Source: Pseudomonas bijieensis (GTDB taxonomy: Bacteria > Pseudomonadota > Gammaproteobacteria > Pseudomonadales > Pseudomonadaceae). Taken from it: DNA of 64,000 nt. The notes beneath the pieces were generated by a model that ran no database searches, was not told the origin of the DNA, and saw only the letters and a program-made list of their open reading frames with translations. Below, piece by piece: positions 42,193 through 53,113 of this stretch (the stretch's first letter is position 1; the number at the start of each line of letters is the position of its first letter). The stretch lies in NCBI RefSeq assembly GCF_013347965.1, contig NZ_CP048810.1, forward strand, positions 4,339,501 to 4,403,500, given 5' to 3'. Made by a program: the position numbers and the translations under genes.

Positions 42193-42933
42193 TTACTGCT
42201 TTTCCAGCAACCACTGCCGAGTGCCCGGTGTGAACGAAGGCATTTCATCGGCCAGCGCCGCGTTGACGGTCTGGAAGATTTCCAGCTTCTTGCCATCGCG
42301 GGCGAAGATCCAGGTGTTGCCCTGGCCGTTCTGTTGCAACCAGATGTTGTCGTTGCCACCGCTCATGGAGGCGCAATCGCCGGCCAGGCACAAGGCGTAG
42401 CGATCGGCACCCGGCAGGCCGCTGACCCGGCCGTCGGGTTGGAATTGCACGCTGGCGCCTTGGCCGGGGCCGTTGACGATGTTCCAGGTGCCACCGAGGT
42501 AGGCGGCATACAGCGCGCGCTCGAAACTGGCGCCGATTGGTGCGCCTTCCGGCACTTGGATTGTCGCGCGGTCGAACACTTGCTGTGGCTCGTTCTCGGT
42601 GGCGGCCTGGCTCAACTGGTTGCCGTCACGCTTGAGTTCGCTGGCGGAGCTGCCGTAGAAATCGACTTTCCACGCGCCGTCTTCTTCGCCCAGCAATTTG
42701 CCTTCGACGTTTTCAAAACCGTTGGTGTAGCGCGCCTGACCGGCCCGGGTGTTGACGTCCCATTCCAGGTTCGGGCCATAGCCCTGCAGCGCTTCGCGAA
42801 GCAGGCCGCCCTTGGCGGCAGCGTCGATGGCTGCCTGGTTGATCCAGGTGCCGCTGATGTCACGGTCGGCTGGGTCGCTGGCGCAGCCGCCCAGAAGCAG
42901 GGCTGCCAGCGAGAGAGCAAGCGCTTTGCGCAT
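42193..42933 (-). CDS. Conserved lipoprotein of unknown function
   Basis: The 246-residue product starts MRKALALSLAALLLGGCAS, with lipobox LLGGC and the lipid at Cys17; Asp at +3/+4 is compatible with sorting questions but not decisive. The mature part has ISGTWINQAAIDAAAKGGLL and later GGTWNIVNGPGQGASVQFQP, two GTW-centred segments suggesting a duplicated beta domain. A cysteine pair (ALCLAGDCAS) may form a disulfide. It lies beside ridA and spoT in the same order known from P. aeruginosa. Role unknown. Confidence 0.8.
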   Translation of the reverse strand: MRKALALSLAALLLGGCASDPADRDISGTWINQAAIDAAAKGGLLREALQGYGPNLEWDVNTRAGQARYTNGFENVEGKLLGEEDGAWKVDFYGSSASELKRDGNQLSQAATENEPQQVFDRATIQVPEGAPIGASFERALYAAYLGGTWNIVNGPGQGASVQFQPDGRVSGLPGADRYALCLAGDCASMSGGNDNIWLQQNGQGNTWIFARDGKKLEIFQTVNAALADEMPSFTPGTRQWLLEKQ

Positions 42934-42988
42934 GGTGGAATCCTTTCAAGACGAAAACGGCGCAGCGGGAGACGCTGCGCCGGCCTTA

Positions 42989-43369
42989 TTACTCGATGAC
43001 CAGGATGGCATCCATCTCAACCTGCGCACCCTTTGGCAGGGCTGCCACGCCGATGGCGGCACGGGCAGGGTAAGGTTGGTCGAAGTACTTGCCCATGATC
43101 TCGTTGACCTTGGCGAAGTGGCTCAGGTCGGTGAGGAAGATATTGAGCTTGACGATGTCCTTGAACGAACCGCCAGCAGCCTCGGCCACGGCCTTGAGGT
43201 TTTCGAATACCTGCACGGTCTGGGCTTCGAAGCCTTCCACCAGCTCCATGGTTTTCGGGTCCAGCGGGATCTGGCCCGACATGTACACGGTGTTACCGGC
43301 CTTGATCGCCTGGGAATAGGTGCCAATGGCGGCTGGGGCCTTGTCGCTGGTGATAACGGTCTTGGTCAT
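42989..43369 (-). CDS. ridA: RidA-family enamine/imine deaminase
   Basis: RidA hydrolyses reactive 2-aminoacrylate and related imines made by PLP enzymes. The 126-residue product has the family pattern: [20 protein letters not shown] near 12-31, GQIPLD, and the catalytic arginine in [20 protein letters not shown] near 101-120. The stretch has no lesions. It lies 37 nt downstream of spoT on the same strand, the usual spoT-ridA neighbourhood. Confidence 0.96.
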   Translation of the reverse strand: MTKTVITSDKAPAAIGTYSQAIKAGNTVYMSGQIPLDPKTMELVEGFEAQTVQVFENLKAVAEAAGGSFKDIVKLNIFLTDLSHFAKVNEIMGKYFDQPYPARAAIGVAALPKGAQVEMDAILVIE

Positions 43370-43406
43370 TGATGACTCCTTGTAAGCAATAGGCCTGTAC
43401 GCGACG

Positions 43407-45512
43407 CTATGCGCGCATCCGGGTGATGCGGATGACGCCGGTCAGGGCACGCAGTTTCTTGATCACGCGGGCCAGGTGCACACGGTCGTGCACGCTGACC
43501 ACCAATTGAACGACGCTGATGCGACCATCGCGCTCGTCCATGCTGATTTTTTCGATGTTGCCGTCGGCGGCGTTGACGCTGCTGGCCAGCAGGGCGATCA
43601 GGCCGCGCTGGTGTTCCAGCTCGACCCGCAGCTCGACGTTGAATTCGCCGGTGACATCCTTGGCCCAGGAGAGCTGGATGCATTTTTCCGGGTTGTGGCG
43701 GATTTCGCTGATGTTGCGGCAGTTGTCCAGGTGCACCACCATCCCTTTGCCGGCAGACAGGTGGCCGACAATCGGGTCGCCCGGGATCGGCGTGCAACAC
43801 TTGGCATAGCTGAGCACCAGGCCTTCGGTGCCGCGAATCGCCAGCGGGCCTTCGGGGCTTGGCAACTGCTCGCCCTCGCCGAGCAGGCGGCGGGCGACGA
43901 CATAGGCCATGCGATTGCCCAGGCCGATGTCTTCCAGCAGGTCTTCGATCAGTTCGAGGCGGTATTCGTGGAGCATCGCTTGCACGCGCTCGGCCGGGAT
44001 CTTGTCCAGCGCGCTGTCGAAACCGTTCAGCACTTTGTTCAGCAGGCGCTCGCCAAGGCTGATGGATTCGGAGCGGCGTTGCAGTTTCAAGGCATGGCGG
44101 ATGTGTGTGCGGGCTTTGCCGGTGACCACGAAATTGAGCCACGCCGGGTTCGGCCGGGCGCCGGGCGCGCTGACGATTTCCACCGTGGAGCCGCTTTGCA
44201 GTGGTTCGGACAACGGCGCCAGGCGGCGGTTGATCCGGCACGCGATGCAGCTGTTGCCGACGTCGGTGTGTACCGCATAGGCAAAGTCCACGGCGGTGGA
44301 GCCTTTGGGCAGCTCCATGATCCGGCCCTTGGGCGTGAAGACGTAGACCTCGTCCGGGAACAGGTCGATCTTCACGCTCTCGATGAACTCCAGGGAATTG
44401 CCGGCCCGCTGCTGCATTTCCAGCACGCCCTTGACCCATTGCCGGGCGCGGGCGTGGGTGCTCTTGGGCTGTTCGTCACCGCTGGATTTGTAGAGCCAGT
44501 GGGCGGCGATGCCGTTGTTGGCCATTTCTTCCATTTCACGGGTGCGGATCTGGATTTCGATCGGTACGCCGTGCATGCCGAACAGCGTGGTGTGCAGCGA
44601 CTGATAGCCGTTGGCCTTGGGAATTGCGATGTAGTCCTTGAAGCGCCCCGGCAACGGTTTGTACAAATTATGCACAGCGCCGAGTACGCGGTAGCAGGTA
44701 TCGACCTTGTCGACGATGATCCGGAACGCATAGACATCCATGATCTCGTTGAAGGCCCGACGCTTGCCGCGCATTTTCTTGTAGATGCCGTAGAGGTGTT
44801 TCTGCCGCCCGCTGACTTCGCCTTCGATGCCGTCGATCGCCAGGCAGTGGCTCAGGGACTCTTCGATCTTGTTGACGATTTCCTTGCGGTTGCCCCGGGC
44901 GCGCTTGACGGCCTGGTTGATCCGCGCCGAACGCATCGGGTGCATGGCCTTGAAACCGAGGTCTTCGAACTCGATGCGGATCGCATGCATGCCCAGGCGA
45001 TTGGCGATGGGCGCATAGATTTCCAGGGTTTCCTTGGCAATGCGCCGGCGTTTTTCGCCGGAGAGGACTTCCAGGGTGCGCATGTTGTGCAGGCGGTCGG
45101 CGAGCTTGACCAGGATCACGCGGATGTCGCGCGCCATGGCCATGGCCATTTTCTGGAAGTTCTCGGCCTGGGCCTCGGCCTTGGTCTCGAAGTTCATCTG
45201 GGTCAGTTTGCTGACCCCGTCGACCAGTTCGGCCACGGTTTCGCCGAACTGCGCTTGCAGCGCTTCCTTGGCAATGCCGGTGTCTTCGATCACGTCATGC
45301 AGCATCGCCGCCATCAGGCTCTGATGGTCCATGTGCATGTCGGCAAGAATGTTCGCCACCGCAAGCGGATGCGTGACGTACGCCTCGCCGCTGCGGCGGC
45401 GCTGGCCGTCGTGGGCTTGTTCGGCGTAGAAGTAGGCTCGGCGGACCAGATTGACCTGGTCCGTGCCGAGGTAGGCCGATAAGCGATCGGCGAGGGCGTC
45501 TATGCTCGGCAT
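43407..45512 (-). CDS. spoT: SpoT, bifunctional (p)ppGpp synthetase/hydrolase
   Basis: SpoT makes and destroys (p)ppGpp under carbon, fatty-acid and other stresses. The 701-residue product has an HD hydrolase domain with THPLAVA and the metal-binding HD at 72-73 ([12 protein letters not shown]). The synthetase domain has [24 protein letters not shown] domain follows ([20 protein letters not shown]) and a C-terminal ACT domain ends it. An intact HD motif separates it from RelA. It follows rpoZ and precedes ridA. Confidence 0.98.
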   Translation of the reverse strand: MPSIDALADRLSAYLGTDQVNLVRRAYFYAEQAHDGQRRRSGEAYVTHPLAVANILADMHMDHQSLMAAMLHDVIEDTGIAKEALQAQFGETVAELVDGVSKLTQMNFETKAEAQAENFQKMAMAMARDIRVILVKLADRLHNMRTLEVLSGEKRRRIAKETLEIYAPIANRLGMHAIRIEFEDLGFKAMHPMRSARINQAVKRARGNRKEIVNKIEESLSHCLAIDGIEGEVSGRQKHLYGIYKKMRGKRRAFNEIMDVYAFRIIVDKVDTCYRVLGAVHNLYKPLPGRFKDYIAIPKANGYQSLHTTLFGMHGVPIEIQIRTREMEEMANNGIAAHWLYKSSGDEQPKSTHARARQWVKGVLEMQQRAGNSLEFIESVKIDLFPDEVYVFTPKGRIMELPKGSTAVDFAYAVHTDVGNSCIACRINRRLAPLSEPLQSGSTVEIVSAPGARPNPAWLNFVVTGKARTHIRHALKLQRRSESISLGERLLNKVLNGFDSALDKIPAERVQAMLHEYRLELIEDLLEDIGLGNRMAYVVARRLLGEGEQLPSPEGPLAIRGTEGLVLSYAKCCTPIPGDPIVGHLSAGKGMVVHLDNCRNISEIRHNPEKCIQLSWAKDVTGEFNVELRVELEHQRGLIALLASSVNAADGNIEKISMDERDGRISVVQLVVSVHDRVHLARVIKKLRALTGVIRITRMRA

Positions 45513-45572
45513 GATGATGACTCCTGCCGTTTGCTGTGACCCCGCGCCGTGCTACGTCGACCAGGCATAGGC

Positions 45573-45836
45573 TTAGACCGCCTCGTTGGACTCGTCCTCG
45601 AACGCTGCGAACAGCGGTTCGTCTTCGACGATTTCAGCGTTGGCGATGAACTCGTAGCTCATCAGGCCTTCGGCGATTTCACGCAGCGCTACCACGGTAG
45701 GCTTGTCGTTTTCCCACTGGACCAACGGCTCTTTGCCACCGGTGGCCAGTTGACGGGCACGCTTGGTAGAGAGCATGACCAGCTCAAAGCGGTTTTCCAC
45801 GTGTTCTAGGCAGTCTTCAACGGTTACGCGGGCCAT
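45573..45836 (-). CDS. rpoZ: RNA polymerase omega subunit
   Basis: Omega helps assemble RNA polymerase and forms a ppGpp site with beta-prime. The 87-residue product starts [20 protein letters not shown] and contains [12 protein letters not shown] and [13 protein letters not shown], diagnostic of RpoZ. The ATG at 45836 is chosen by homology; the frame is open further upstream without conservation. It sits between gmk and spoT, the classic gmk-rpoZ-spoT operon. Confidence 0.97.
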   Translation of the reverse strand: MARVTVEDCLEHVENRFELVMLSTKRARQLATGGKEPLVQWENDKPTVVALREIAEGLMSYEFIANAEIVEDEPLFAAFEDESNEAV

Positions 45837-46003
45837 GGTATTCCTCGGAGCGAATGCAATATGCGCGCTGCCCGGTTGGGCGAGCGGACTCGACAGTTTA
45901 AAAAAACACCAGCGTTTAGGGAAGCGCTGATTTTTTAACCAAACCCCTCGGCGCGCTGCGAGTACCAATGTAAAGCCGTCGCAGCGGTTTTGGGAAGGGC
46001 TGT

Positions 46004-46630
<627 letters not shown>

Positions 46631-46636
46631 TTAGCC

Positions 46637-47500
46637 TTACTCAATGTTCTGCACTTGTTCGCGCATTTGCTCGATCAACACCTTGAGGTTGACCGCAGCC
46701 TGGGTGCTGCGCGGGTCGAAGGCTTTGGAGCCCAGTGTATTGGCTTCGCGGTTGAGTTCCTGCATCAGGAAGTCCAGGCGGCGACCGGCCGCACCACCGG
46801 ACTTGAGCACCCGGCGAACTTCGATGATGTGGGTGCTCAGGCGATCCAGTTCTTCGGCCACGTCGCTCTTTTGCGCGAGCATGACCATTTCCTGCTCCAG
46901 GCGCTGCGGATCCAGCTCGGCCTTCATGTCGGCGAAGCGATCGAGGACTTTCTGGCGCTGGGTAGCGAGCATCTGCGGGACCAGCTCGCGCAGGGTGCTG
47001 ACGTCTTCCTCAATGGAGGTCAGGCGCTCGTTGATCAGCCGGGCCAGCTCCGCGCCTTCGCGCTCGCGGCCGGCCTTGAGTTCCTTGAGCCCTTCATTGA
47101 ACAGCGCCATCGCCTCGGCGTTCAGCGCTTGCGGGTCGTTCGCATCGCCCACCAGCACGCCGGGCCAGGCCAGGACTTCCAGCGGGTTCAGGGCCGCAGG
47201 GTTGTTGATCAGGCTGGCGATGGTTTCGGCTGCTGCGACCAGTTGCGCGGCGCGCTCGCGGTCCACTTGCAGGGCTTTGCCAGTGCTTTCTTCGGTGAAA
47301 CGCAGGGTGCATTCCAGCTTGCCCCGGGACAGGCCCTGGCGCAGGGCTTCGCGCACGCCGCCTTCGAGGTCGCGAAAGGATTCAGGCAGGCGCAGGTGCG
47401 GCTCCAGGTAACGGCTGTTGACCGAGCGCAGTTCCCAGCTCAGCGTGCCTTGGACCCCGGCCTTTTCGACGCGGGCGAAGGCGGTCATGCTGTGCACCAT
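46637..47500 (-). CDS. YicC-family stress-induced endoribonuclease-like protein
   Basis: YicC proteins are conserved enzymes with reported endoribonuclease activity. From the ATG at 47500 the product is 287 residues, starting VHSMTAFARVEKAG after Met, the family opening. Further signs are RSVNSRYLEPHLRLPESFRD and the C-terminal GRRLDFLMQELNREANTLGS. GAGGAACC precedes the start. The frame continues 132 nt upstream without conservation. It is divergent from rph and heads the yicC-gmk-rpoZ-spoT run. Confidence 0.94.
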   Translation of the reverse strand: MVHSMTAFARVEKAGVQGTLSWELRSVNSRYLEPHLRLPESFRDLEGGVREALRQGLSRGKLECTLRFTEESTGKALQVDRERAAQLVAAAETIASLINNPAALNPLEVLAWPGVLVGDANDPQALNAEAMALFNEGLKELKAGREREGAELARLINERLTSIEEDVSTLRELVPQMLATQRQKVLDRFADMKAELDPQRLEQEMVMLAQKSDVAEELDRLSTHIIEVRRVLKSGGAAGRRLDFLMQELNREANTLGSKAFDPRSTQAAVNLKVLIEQMREQVQNIE

Positions 47501-47772
47501 GGAGGTTCCTCGCAATGCAGGCCGGCACGACGGTGGTCGTGGGCCTGGGATCTGTAAATAAAAGCCCAAGGGCAGCAAAGGCGCAGGATTGTAGCGCAGT
47601 GAGCCCCTGGCCCCAAACCGGGCATGTGACAAAGCGCTGCAACCCGTCGGGCGGGCCTTTGAGGAGCTTCGCTCGTGTCGGCTTTTAGAGCTGCGCTACG
47701 TTTAACTGCCCTATGACGGTTCACGGCTCTATAATGCTCGGCAGTTTTCCGTCCTCTGTACAGGTGTTCCCT

Positions 47773-48495
47773 ATGAAACGTCCAAGTGGTCGCGCTGCCG
47801 ATCAGCTTCGCTCGATCCGCATTACCCGCAACTACACCAAACACGCCGAGGGATCTGTACTGGTCGAATTCGGTGATACCAAGGTCATCTGCACCGTCAG
47901 CGTCGAAAACGGCGTGCCACGGTTCCTCAAGGGCCAGGGCCAGGGCTGGTTGACCGCCGAATACGGCATGCTGCCGCGCGCCACCGGCGAGCGGAACCAG
48001 CGCGAGGCCAGCCGTGGCAAGCAGGGCGGTCGTACCCTGGAAATCCAGCGCCTGATCGGCCGTTCGCTGCGCGCCGCGCTGGACATGTCCAAGTTGGGCG
48101 ATGTGACGCTGTATGTCGATTGCGACGTGATCCAGGCTGACGGCGGTACGCGTACCGCGTCCATCACCGGGGCCATGGTCGCCCTGGTCGATGCCTTGAA
48201 AGTGATCAAGAAGCGCGGCGGCCTCAAGGGCGGCGACCCGCTCAAGCAAATGATCGCCGCCGTTTCCGTGGGTATGTACCAGGGTGAACCGGTGCTGGAC
48301 CTGGATTACCTGGAAGATTCCGCCGCCGAGACCGACCTGAACGTGGTCATGACCAGTGCCGGCGGCTTCATCGAGGTTCAGGGCACCGCCGAGGGTGCAC
48401 CGTTCCAGCCGGAAGAATTGAACGCTATGCTGGAGTTGGCGAAGAAAGGCATGAACGAGATCTTCGAACTGCAAAAAGCCGCGTTGGCTGACTGA
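47773..48495 (+). CDS. rph: RNase PH
   Basis: RNase PH is a phosphate-dependent exoribonuclease that trims tRNA 3' ends. The 240-residue product starts [20 protein letters not shown] and contains [20 protein letters not shown] and the phosphate-binding [17 protein letters not shown] segment. The length matches the family, and unlike E. coli K-12 rph it is not frameshifted. An ATG 60 nt upstream is not conserved. It is divergent from the yicC-family gene, with 272 nt between. Confidence 0.97.
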   Translation: MKRPSGRAADQLRSIRITRNYTKHAEGSVLVEFGDTKVICTVSVENGVPRFLKGQGQGWLTAEYGMLPRATGERNQREASRGKQGGRTLEIQRLIGRSLRAALDMSKLGDVTLYVDCDVIQADGGTRTASITGAMVALVDALKVIKKRGGLKGGDPLKQMIAAVSVGMYQGEPVLDLDYLEDSAAETDLNVVMTSAGGFIEVQGTAEGAPFQPEELNAMLELAKKGMNEIFELQKAALAD

Positions 48496-48525
48496 TCGAT
48501 CCACGCTTCAGACAAGGAGAGTGTC

Positions 48526-48894
48526 ATGAGTGATGAGCAAGTCCTGCTGCCCCAGCCGAGCAAAGAGGCGCGTCAATGGGCAATGTTTTGTCACCTGTCC
48601 GCCTTGTTGGGGATCTGGATTCCGTTCGGTACGCTGATCGGGCCGCTGGTGCTCTGGCAGCTCAAGCGCGAGTCCGACCCGTTCATCGACGCCCAGGGTA
48701 AGGAAGCGTTGAACTTCCAGATCACCGTTGCCATTGCTTCGGCGATCTGCCTGCTGCTGATGGTCGTGGTGATCGGCTTCTTCCTGTTCGGCCTGGTGGC
48801 CATCGGTGCGTTGGTGTTGACCATCATCGGTGGCGTGAAGGCCAATGAGGGGCAGCCGTATCGGTATCCGTTTACCTGGCGCTTGGTCAAATAA
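48526..48894 (+). CDS. DUF4870-family small membrane protein
   Basis: The 122-residue product has the DUF4870 pattern: WAMFCHLSALLGIWIPFGTL near 18-37 as the first membrane stretch, DAQGKEALNFQITVAIASAI as the second region, and a third helix with FGLVAIGALVLTIIGGVKAN. Three helices in a small inner-membrane protein; no known activity. It follows rph after 30 nt with GGAG upstream of its ATG and ends in a clear terminator, so it probably shares the rph transcript. Confidence 0.92.
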   Translation: MSDEQVLLPQPSKEARQWAMFCHLSALLGIWIPFGTLIGPLVLWQLKRESDPFIDAQGKEALNFQITVAIASAICLLLMVVVIGFFLFGLVAIGALVLTIIGGVKANEGQPYRYPFTWRLVK

Positions 48895-49255
48895 CGATCA
48901 AGGCTTCGATTCAAGAACAATGCCCCGACTTATCGGGGCATTGTTTTTTATAAAAAATGTTTCTCTCCATATACGGCATCCAATTGCCTGGCGCGTTATC
49001 GTGCGCATATATGTATTGCTCTTAAACTTTTAGTCACAACTCGCGAAGTTCCAATGCGGTCCATGTGCTTGGCAATAGCGCTCGTCGATTGATAGAGTTG
49101 CCCCACGTTATATTTCCTCAGAAATATTTCGATATATTCAGACCATTGAAGGTCCTTGAATTCAAAGCCAATCAATGCTGAGGCAATCAACCTGTTCAAG
49201 CGGCGTGCCCAGGTAAAAAGTTCGCCCCTGAATATATACCCGAAGATAAACATTC
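48895..49255. other. Gene-free, AT-rich stretch between DUF4870 gene and gltS
   Basis: It holds the terminator at 48916-48950. After that is an unusually AT-rich 290 nt that must contain the gltS promoter. A leftward 85-codon open frame at 48996-49253 has no good ribosome-binding site and ends up antisense to the gltS leader; I do not call it. Confidence 0.6.
48916..48950 (+). terminator. Rho-independent terminator after the DUF4870 gene
   Basis: AACAATGCCCCGA pairs with TCGGGGCATTGTT over a 4-nt loop, followed by a run of T. Confidence 0.95.
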
Positions 49256-50464
49256 ATGTTTCAACTCGATTTCTATGGAACACTTGTCGCCGCCTCTTTA
49301 GTGCTGTTACTGGGGCGTGGGCTTGTTACGCGTGTTGGTTTTCTACGCGCCTACAATATCCCTGAGCCTGTGGCGGGTGGCCTGGTAGTTGCCTTGGCCC
49401 TGTTGGCTTTGCGAGGGCTTGAAGTTGAAGTTCGATTCGATACTTCACTGCAAACACCGTTGATGCTGGCGTTTTTTGCCACCATTGGCCTGAGTGCGGA
49501 CTTCGCCAGCCTGAAGAAAGGCGGGCGGCTCGTGGGCATTTTCCTGTTAGCGGTTGTCGGGCTGCTGCTGGTCCAGAACGCCATGGGCATCGGGCTCGCA
49601 AAAGCGCTGGGGCTCGATCCGCTGATGGGGTTGCTGACAGGCTCGATCACCTTGTCGGGCGGTCACGGGACCGGCGCAGCGTGGGGGACGGTGTTCAGTG
49701 AGAAGTTCGGCCTGGCCTCCGCCTCCGAGTTGGCGATGGCTTCTGCAACGTTCGGCTTGGTGTTGGGTGGCTTGATCGGTGGTCCGGTCGCTCGCCTGCT
49801 CATCAAGCGTGTCCAGTCACCCGGCTGCCTTGAGCCAGAAAAGCCCCGGGTGCCCAAGGGCTTCGAGCAGCCGAACAAAGAGCGCTCGATCACGCCGTTT
49901 TCGTTCATCGAGACGCTCGCCCTGATCGCGGTCAGCCTGTTGGCCGGTACGCTCTTGAATGGTCAGCTCCACGATACGGCCTTCGAATTGCCGACGTTCG
50001 TTTGCGTCTTGTTCGTGGGAGTGGTTCTGCGTAACGGGTTTTCGGCACTGGGCCTGTATCAAGTATTCGAGCGAGAAGTGTCCGTGCTTGGCAATGTCAG
50101 TTTGTCACTGTTCCTGGCGATCGCCTTGATGTCACTCAAGTTGTGGGACCTGGCCTCACTGGCCTTGCCGATCTTTATTATCCTGGCGGCCCAGACATTG
50201 GTCATGGCGCTATTCGCGATTTTCGTGACGTTCAGGCTCATGGGCAGTCATTACGATGCCGCGGTATTGGCGGCAGGGCATTGTGGTTTCGGGTTGGGTG
50301 CCACGCCGACGGCCATCGCCAACATGCAGGCAGTGACGCAGCGCTACGGACCTTCGCAGATAGCGTTCCTGGTGGTGCCCATGGTGGGGGCGTTCTTCAT
50401 CGATATCATTAACGTCATCGTCATCAAGTTGTACCTTGCCCTGCCGTTTTTTGCCGCGGCTTGA
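49256..50464 (+). CDS. gltS: GltS-type sodium/glutamate symporter
   Basis: GltS imports glutamate with sodium. The 402-residue product has the two inverted repeats of the family. The first includes LRAYNIPEPVAGGLVVAL near 34-51 and SITLSGGHGTGAAWG near 131-145. The second has AAGHCGFGLGATPTAIANMQ near 339-358. About ten membrane helices are visible. The ribosome-binding site is weak (GAAGA). The upstream region is AT-rich and the gene ends at a terminator. Confidence 0.95.
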   Translation: MFQLDFYGTLVAASLVLLLGRGLVTRVGFLRAYNIPEPVAGGLVVALALLALRGLEVEVRFDTSLQTPLMLAFFATIGLSADFASLKKGGRLVGIFLLAVVGLLLVQNAMGIGLAKALGLDPLMGLLTGSITLSGGHGTGAAWGTVFSEKFGLASASELAMASATFGLVLGGLIGGPVARLLIKRVQSPGCLEPEKPRVPKGFEQPNKERSITPFSFIETLALIAVSLLAGTLLNGQLHDTAFELPTFVCVLFVGVVLRNGFSALGLYQVFEREVSVLGNVSLSLFLAIALMSLKLWDLASLALPIFIILAAQTLVMALFAIFVTFRLMGSHYDAAVLAAGHCGFGLGATPTAIANMQAVTQRYGPSQIAFLVVPMVGAFFIDIINVIVIKLYLALPFFAAA

Positions 50465-50491
50465 TGTTCGACGCGTTAGCGTGCTCCATGA

Positions 50492-50527
50492 AAAATGCCC
50501 GTCTCTTGCGAAACGGGCATTTTCTTT
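50492..50527 (+). terminator. Rho-independent terminator after gltS
   Basis: AAAATGCCCGT pairs with ACGGGCATTTT around a 10-nt loop, followed by TCTTT. It lies between the convergent gltS and crc and can serve both. Confidence 0.92.
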
Positions 50528-50560
50528 AGGCAGTCGACCTGCGGGATGTCGCGGATAGAC

Positions 50561-51340
50561 TTAGATGGTCAGGGTCCAGTCGTAATCCACGATCAGCGGC
50601 GCATGCTGCGAGAACCGTGGCTGGCGCGGCAGGCGGGCGCTGCGTACGAAACGGCGCAGCCCTGGCGTCAGCAACTGGTAGTCGAAACGCCAACCGAGGT
50701 TGAGCATCTCGGCCTGCTCGTTGTCCGGCCACCAGCTGTACTGATCACCTTCACGGCTGACTTCACGCAGGGCATCGACATAGCCCATGTTGCCAATGAT
50801 CTCGTCCATCCAGGCCCGTTCCGGCGCCAGGAAGCCAGGAGATTGTTGGCTGTCGCGCCAGTTCTTGATATCCAGCTTCTGTTGCGCCACGTACAGCGAG
50901 CCACAATAAATGTACTCGCGACGTTTGCGCCGCTGTTTATCCAGGTAACGGGCGAAATCGTCCATCAACTTGAATTTCTGATTCAAATCTTCATCGCCGT
51001 TCTGCCCCGAAGGGAGCAGTAAGGTCGCGATGCTGACCTTGTCGAAATCGGCTTGCAGGTAGCGCCCGTAGCGGTCCGCCGTCTCGAAACCAAGACCGTT
51101 GATGACAGCCTTCGGTTGCAGCCGCGAGTACAAAGCCACGCCACCCTGGGCGGGGACTTCGGCATCGCAGGCATAAAGGAAGTAACCATCCAGTTGGAAG
51201 GCTGCATCGTCAAGTTCAAAGGCGGAGGCGCGGGTGTCCTGCAGGCAGATGACGTCGGCATTCTGTGCTTGCAGCCAACTGAGCAAACCACGCTCGACTG
51301 CAGCCTGAATACCATTGACGTTCACACTGATGATCCGCAT
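50561..51340 (-). CDS. crc: Crc, catabolite repression control protein
   Basis: Crc works with Hfq to block translation of catabolic mRNAs in pseudomonads. The 259-residue product has the exonuclease III/endonuclease fold, starting MRIISVNVNGIQAAVERGLL. Crc-specific segments are QNADVICLQDTRASAFELDD, YIYCGSLYVAQQKLDIKNWR and the C-terminus HAPLIVDYDWTLTI. Crc lacks the nuclease activity of its relatives. It is divergent from pyrE with 83 nt between, as in other Pseudomonas. Confidence 0.98.
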   Translation of the reverse strand: MRIISVNVNGIQAAVERGLLSWLQAQNADVICLQDTRASAFELDDAAFQLDGYFLYACDAEVPAQGGVALYSRLQPKAVINGLGFETADRYGRYLQADFDKVSIATLLLPSGQNGDEDLNQKFKLMDDFARYLDKQRRKRREYIYCGSLYVAQQKLDIKNWRDSQQSPGFLAPERAWMDEIIGNMGYVDALREVSREGDQYSWWPDNEQAEMLNLGWRFDYQLLTPGLRRFVRSARLPRQPRFSQHAPLIVDYDWTLTI

Positions 51341-51423
51341 AAATGGCCCCAAAAATCACGTGCGTGTATGATACACGGCGTGTACCTATTTAGCTAAATC
51401 CGCGGTATTTGAGGCTTTTTTTC

Positions 51424-52068
51424 ATGCAGGCGTATCAGCGCGATTTCATTCGTTTTGCCATCGATCGCGGCGTTTTGCGCTTCGGTGAGTTCACCCTCAA
51501 GTCTGGGCGCACCAGCCCGTACTTCTTCAATGCTGGCCTGTTCAACACCGGTACAGCCCTGGCGCAGTTGGGCCGTTTCTATGCGGCGGCCATCGTCGAG
51601 AGCGGCATCCCGTTCGACGTGCTGTTCGGCCCGGCCTACAAAGGCATCCCGCTGGCCGCCACTACTGCCGTCGCCCTGGCCGAACACCACGGCCGTGACT
51701 TGCCTTGGTGCTTCAACCGCAAGGAAGCCAAGGCCCATGGCGAAGGCGGCAGCCTGGTGGGCGCGCCACTGACTGGCGAAGTATTGATCATCGACGACGT
51801 GATCACCGCCGGCACCGCGATCCGCGAAGTGATGCAGATCATCGGTTCCCAGGAAGGCGCCAAGGCCGCCGGCGTGCTGATCGCCCTGAACCGTCAGGAG
51901 CGCGGCAACGGTGAACTGTCGGCGATCCAGGAAGTGGAGCGCGACTTCGGCATCCCGGTGATCAGCATCGTGTCGCTGAACCAGGTGCTGGAGTTTTTGG
52001 CCGACGATCCGCAGCTCAAGCAGCATTTGCCGGCGGTTGAGGCTTATCGGGCGCAGTTCGGCGTCTAA
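51424..52068 (+). CDS. pyrE: Orotate phosphoribosyltransferase
   Basis: PyrE joins orotate to PRPP to give OMP in pyrimidine synthesis. The 214-residue product starts [20 protein letters not shown] and has the PRPP-binding [16 protein letters not shown] (about 121-136) and the flexible loop [13 protein letters not shown]. The ATG at 51424 is preferred by homology over one 15 nt upstream. It ends before a hairpin pair shared with the opposing argB. Confidence 0.98.
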   Translation: MQAYQRDFIRFAIDRGVLRFGEFTLKSGRTSPYFFNAGLFNTGTALAQLGRFYAAAIVESGIPFDVLFGPAYKGIPLAATTAVALAEHHGRDLPWCFNRKEAKAHGEGGSLVGAPLTGEVLIIDDVITAGTAIREVMQIIGSQEGAKAAGVLIALNRQERGNGELSAIQEVERDFGIPVISIVSLNQVLEFLADDPQLKQHLPAVEAYRAQFGV

Positions 52069-52082
52069 TAGACCTGCGCAAT

Positions 52083-52120
52083 CTCCCTGTGGGAGCGAGC
52101 AAGTTCGCTCCCACAGGGAG
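52083..52120. repeat. REP-type palindrome after pyrE
   Basis: CTCCCTGTGGGAGCGA (52083-52098) pairs perfectly with TCGCTCCCACAGGGAG (52105-52120) across a 6-nt loop. Confidence 0.88.
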
Positions 52121-52126
52121 GAAGGC

Positions 52127-52169
52127 AAAAAAAGACCCCGCTCAACCAGGTTGAACGGGGTCTTTTTTT
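52127..52169. terminator. Bidirectional terminator between pyrE and argB
   Basis: AAAAAGACCCCGCTCAA pairs, with one mismatch, with TTGAACGGGGTCTTTTT. A and T tracts flank the stem on both sides, so it can end the convergent pyrE and argB transcripts. Confidence 0.95.
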
Positions 52170-52180
52170 ACAGGAATCGC

Positions 52181-53086
<906 letters not shown>

Positions 53087-53113
53087 TCAGGGCTCCGGTA
53101 GTGCTTCAAAAAA

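Noticed and set aside
48996..49253. An 85-codon leftward gene upstream of gltS
   Set aside because: No ribosome-binding site, no recognised domain, and it would be antisense to the gltS leader. Kept only as a description of the AT-rich stretch.
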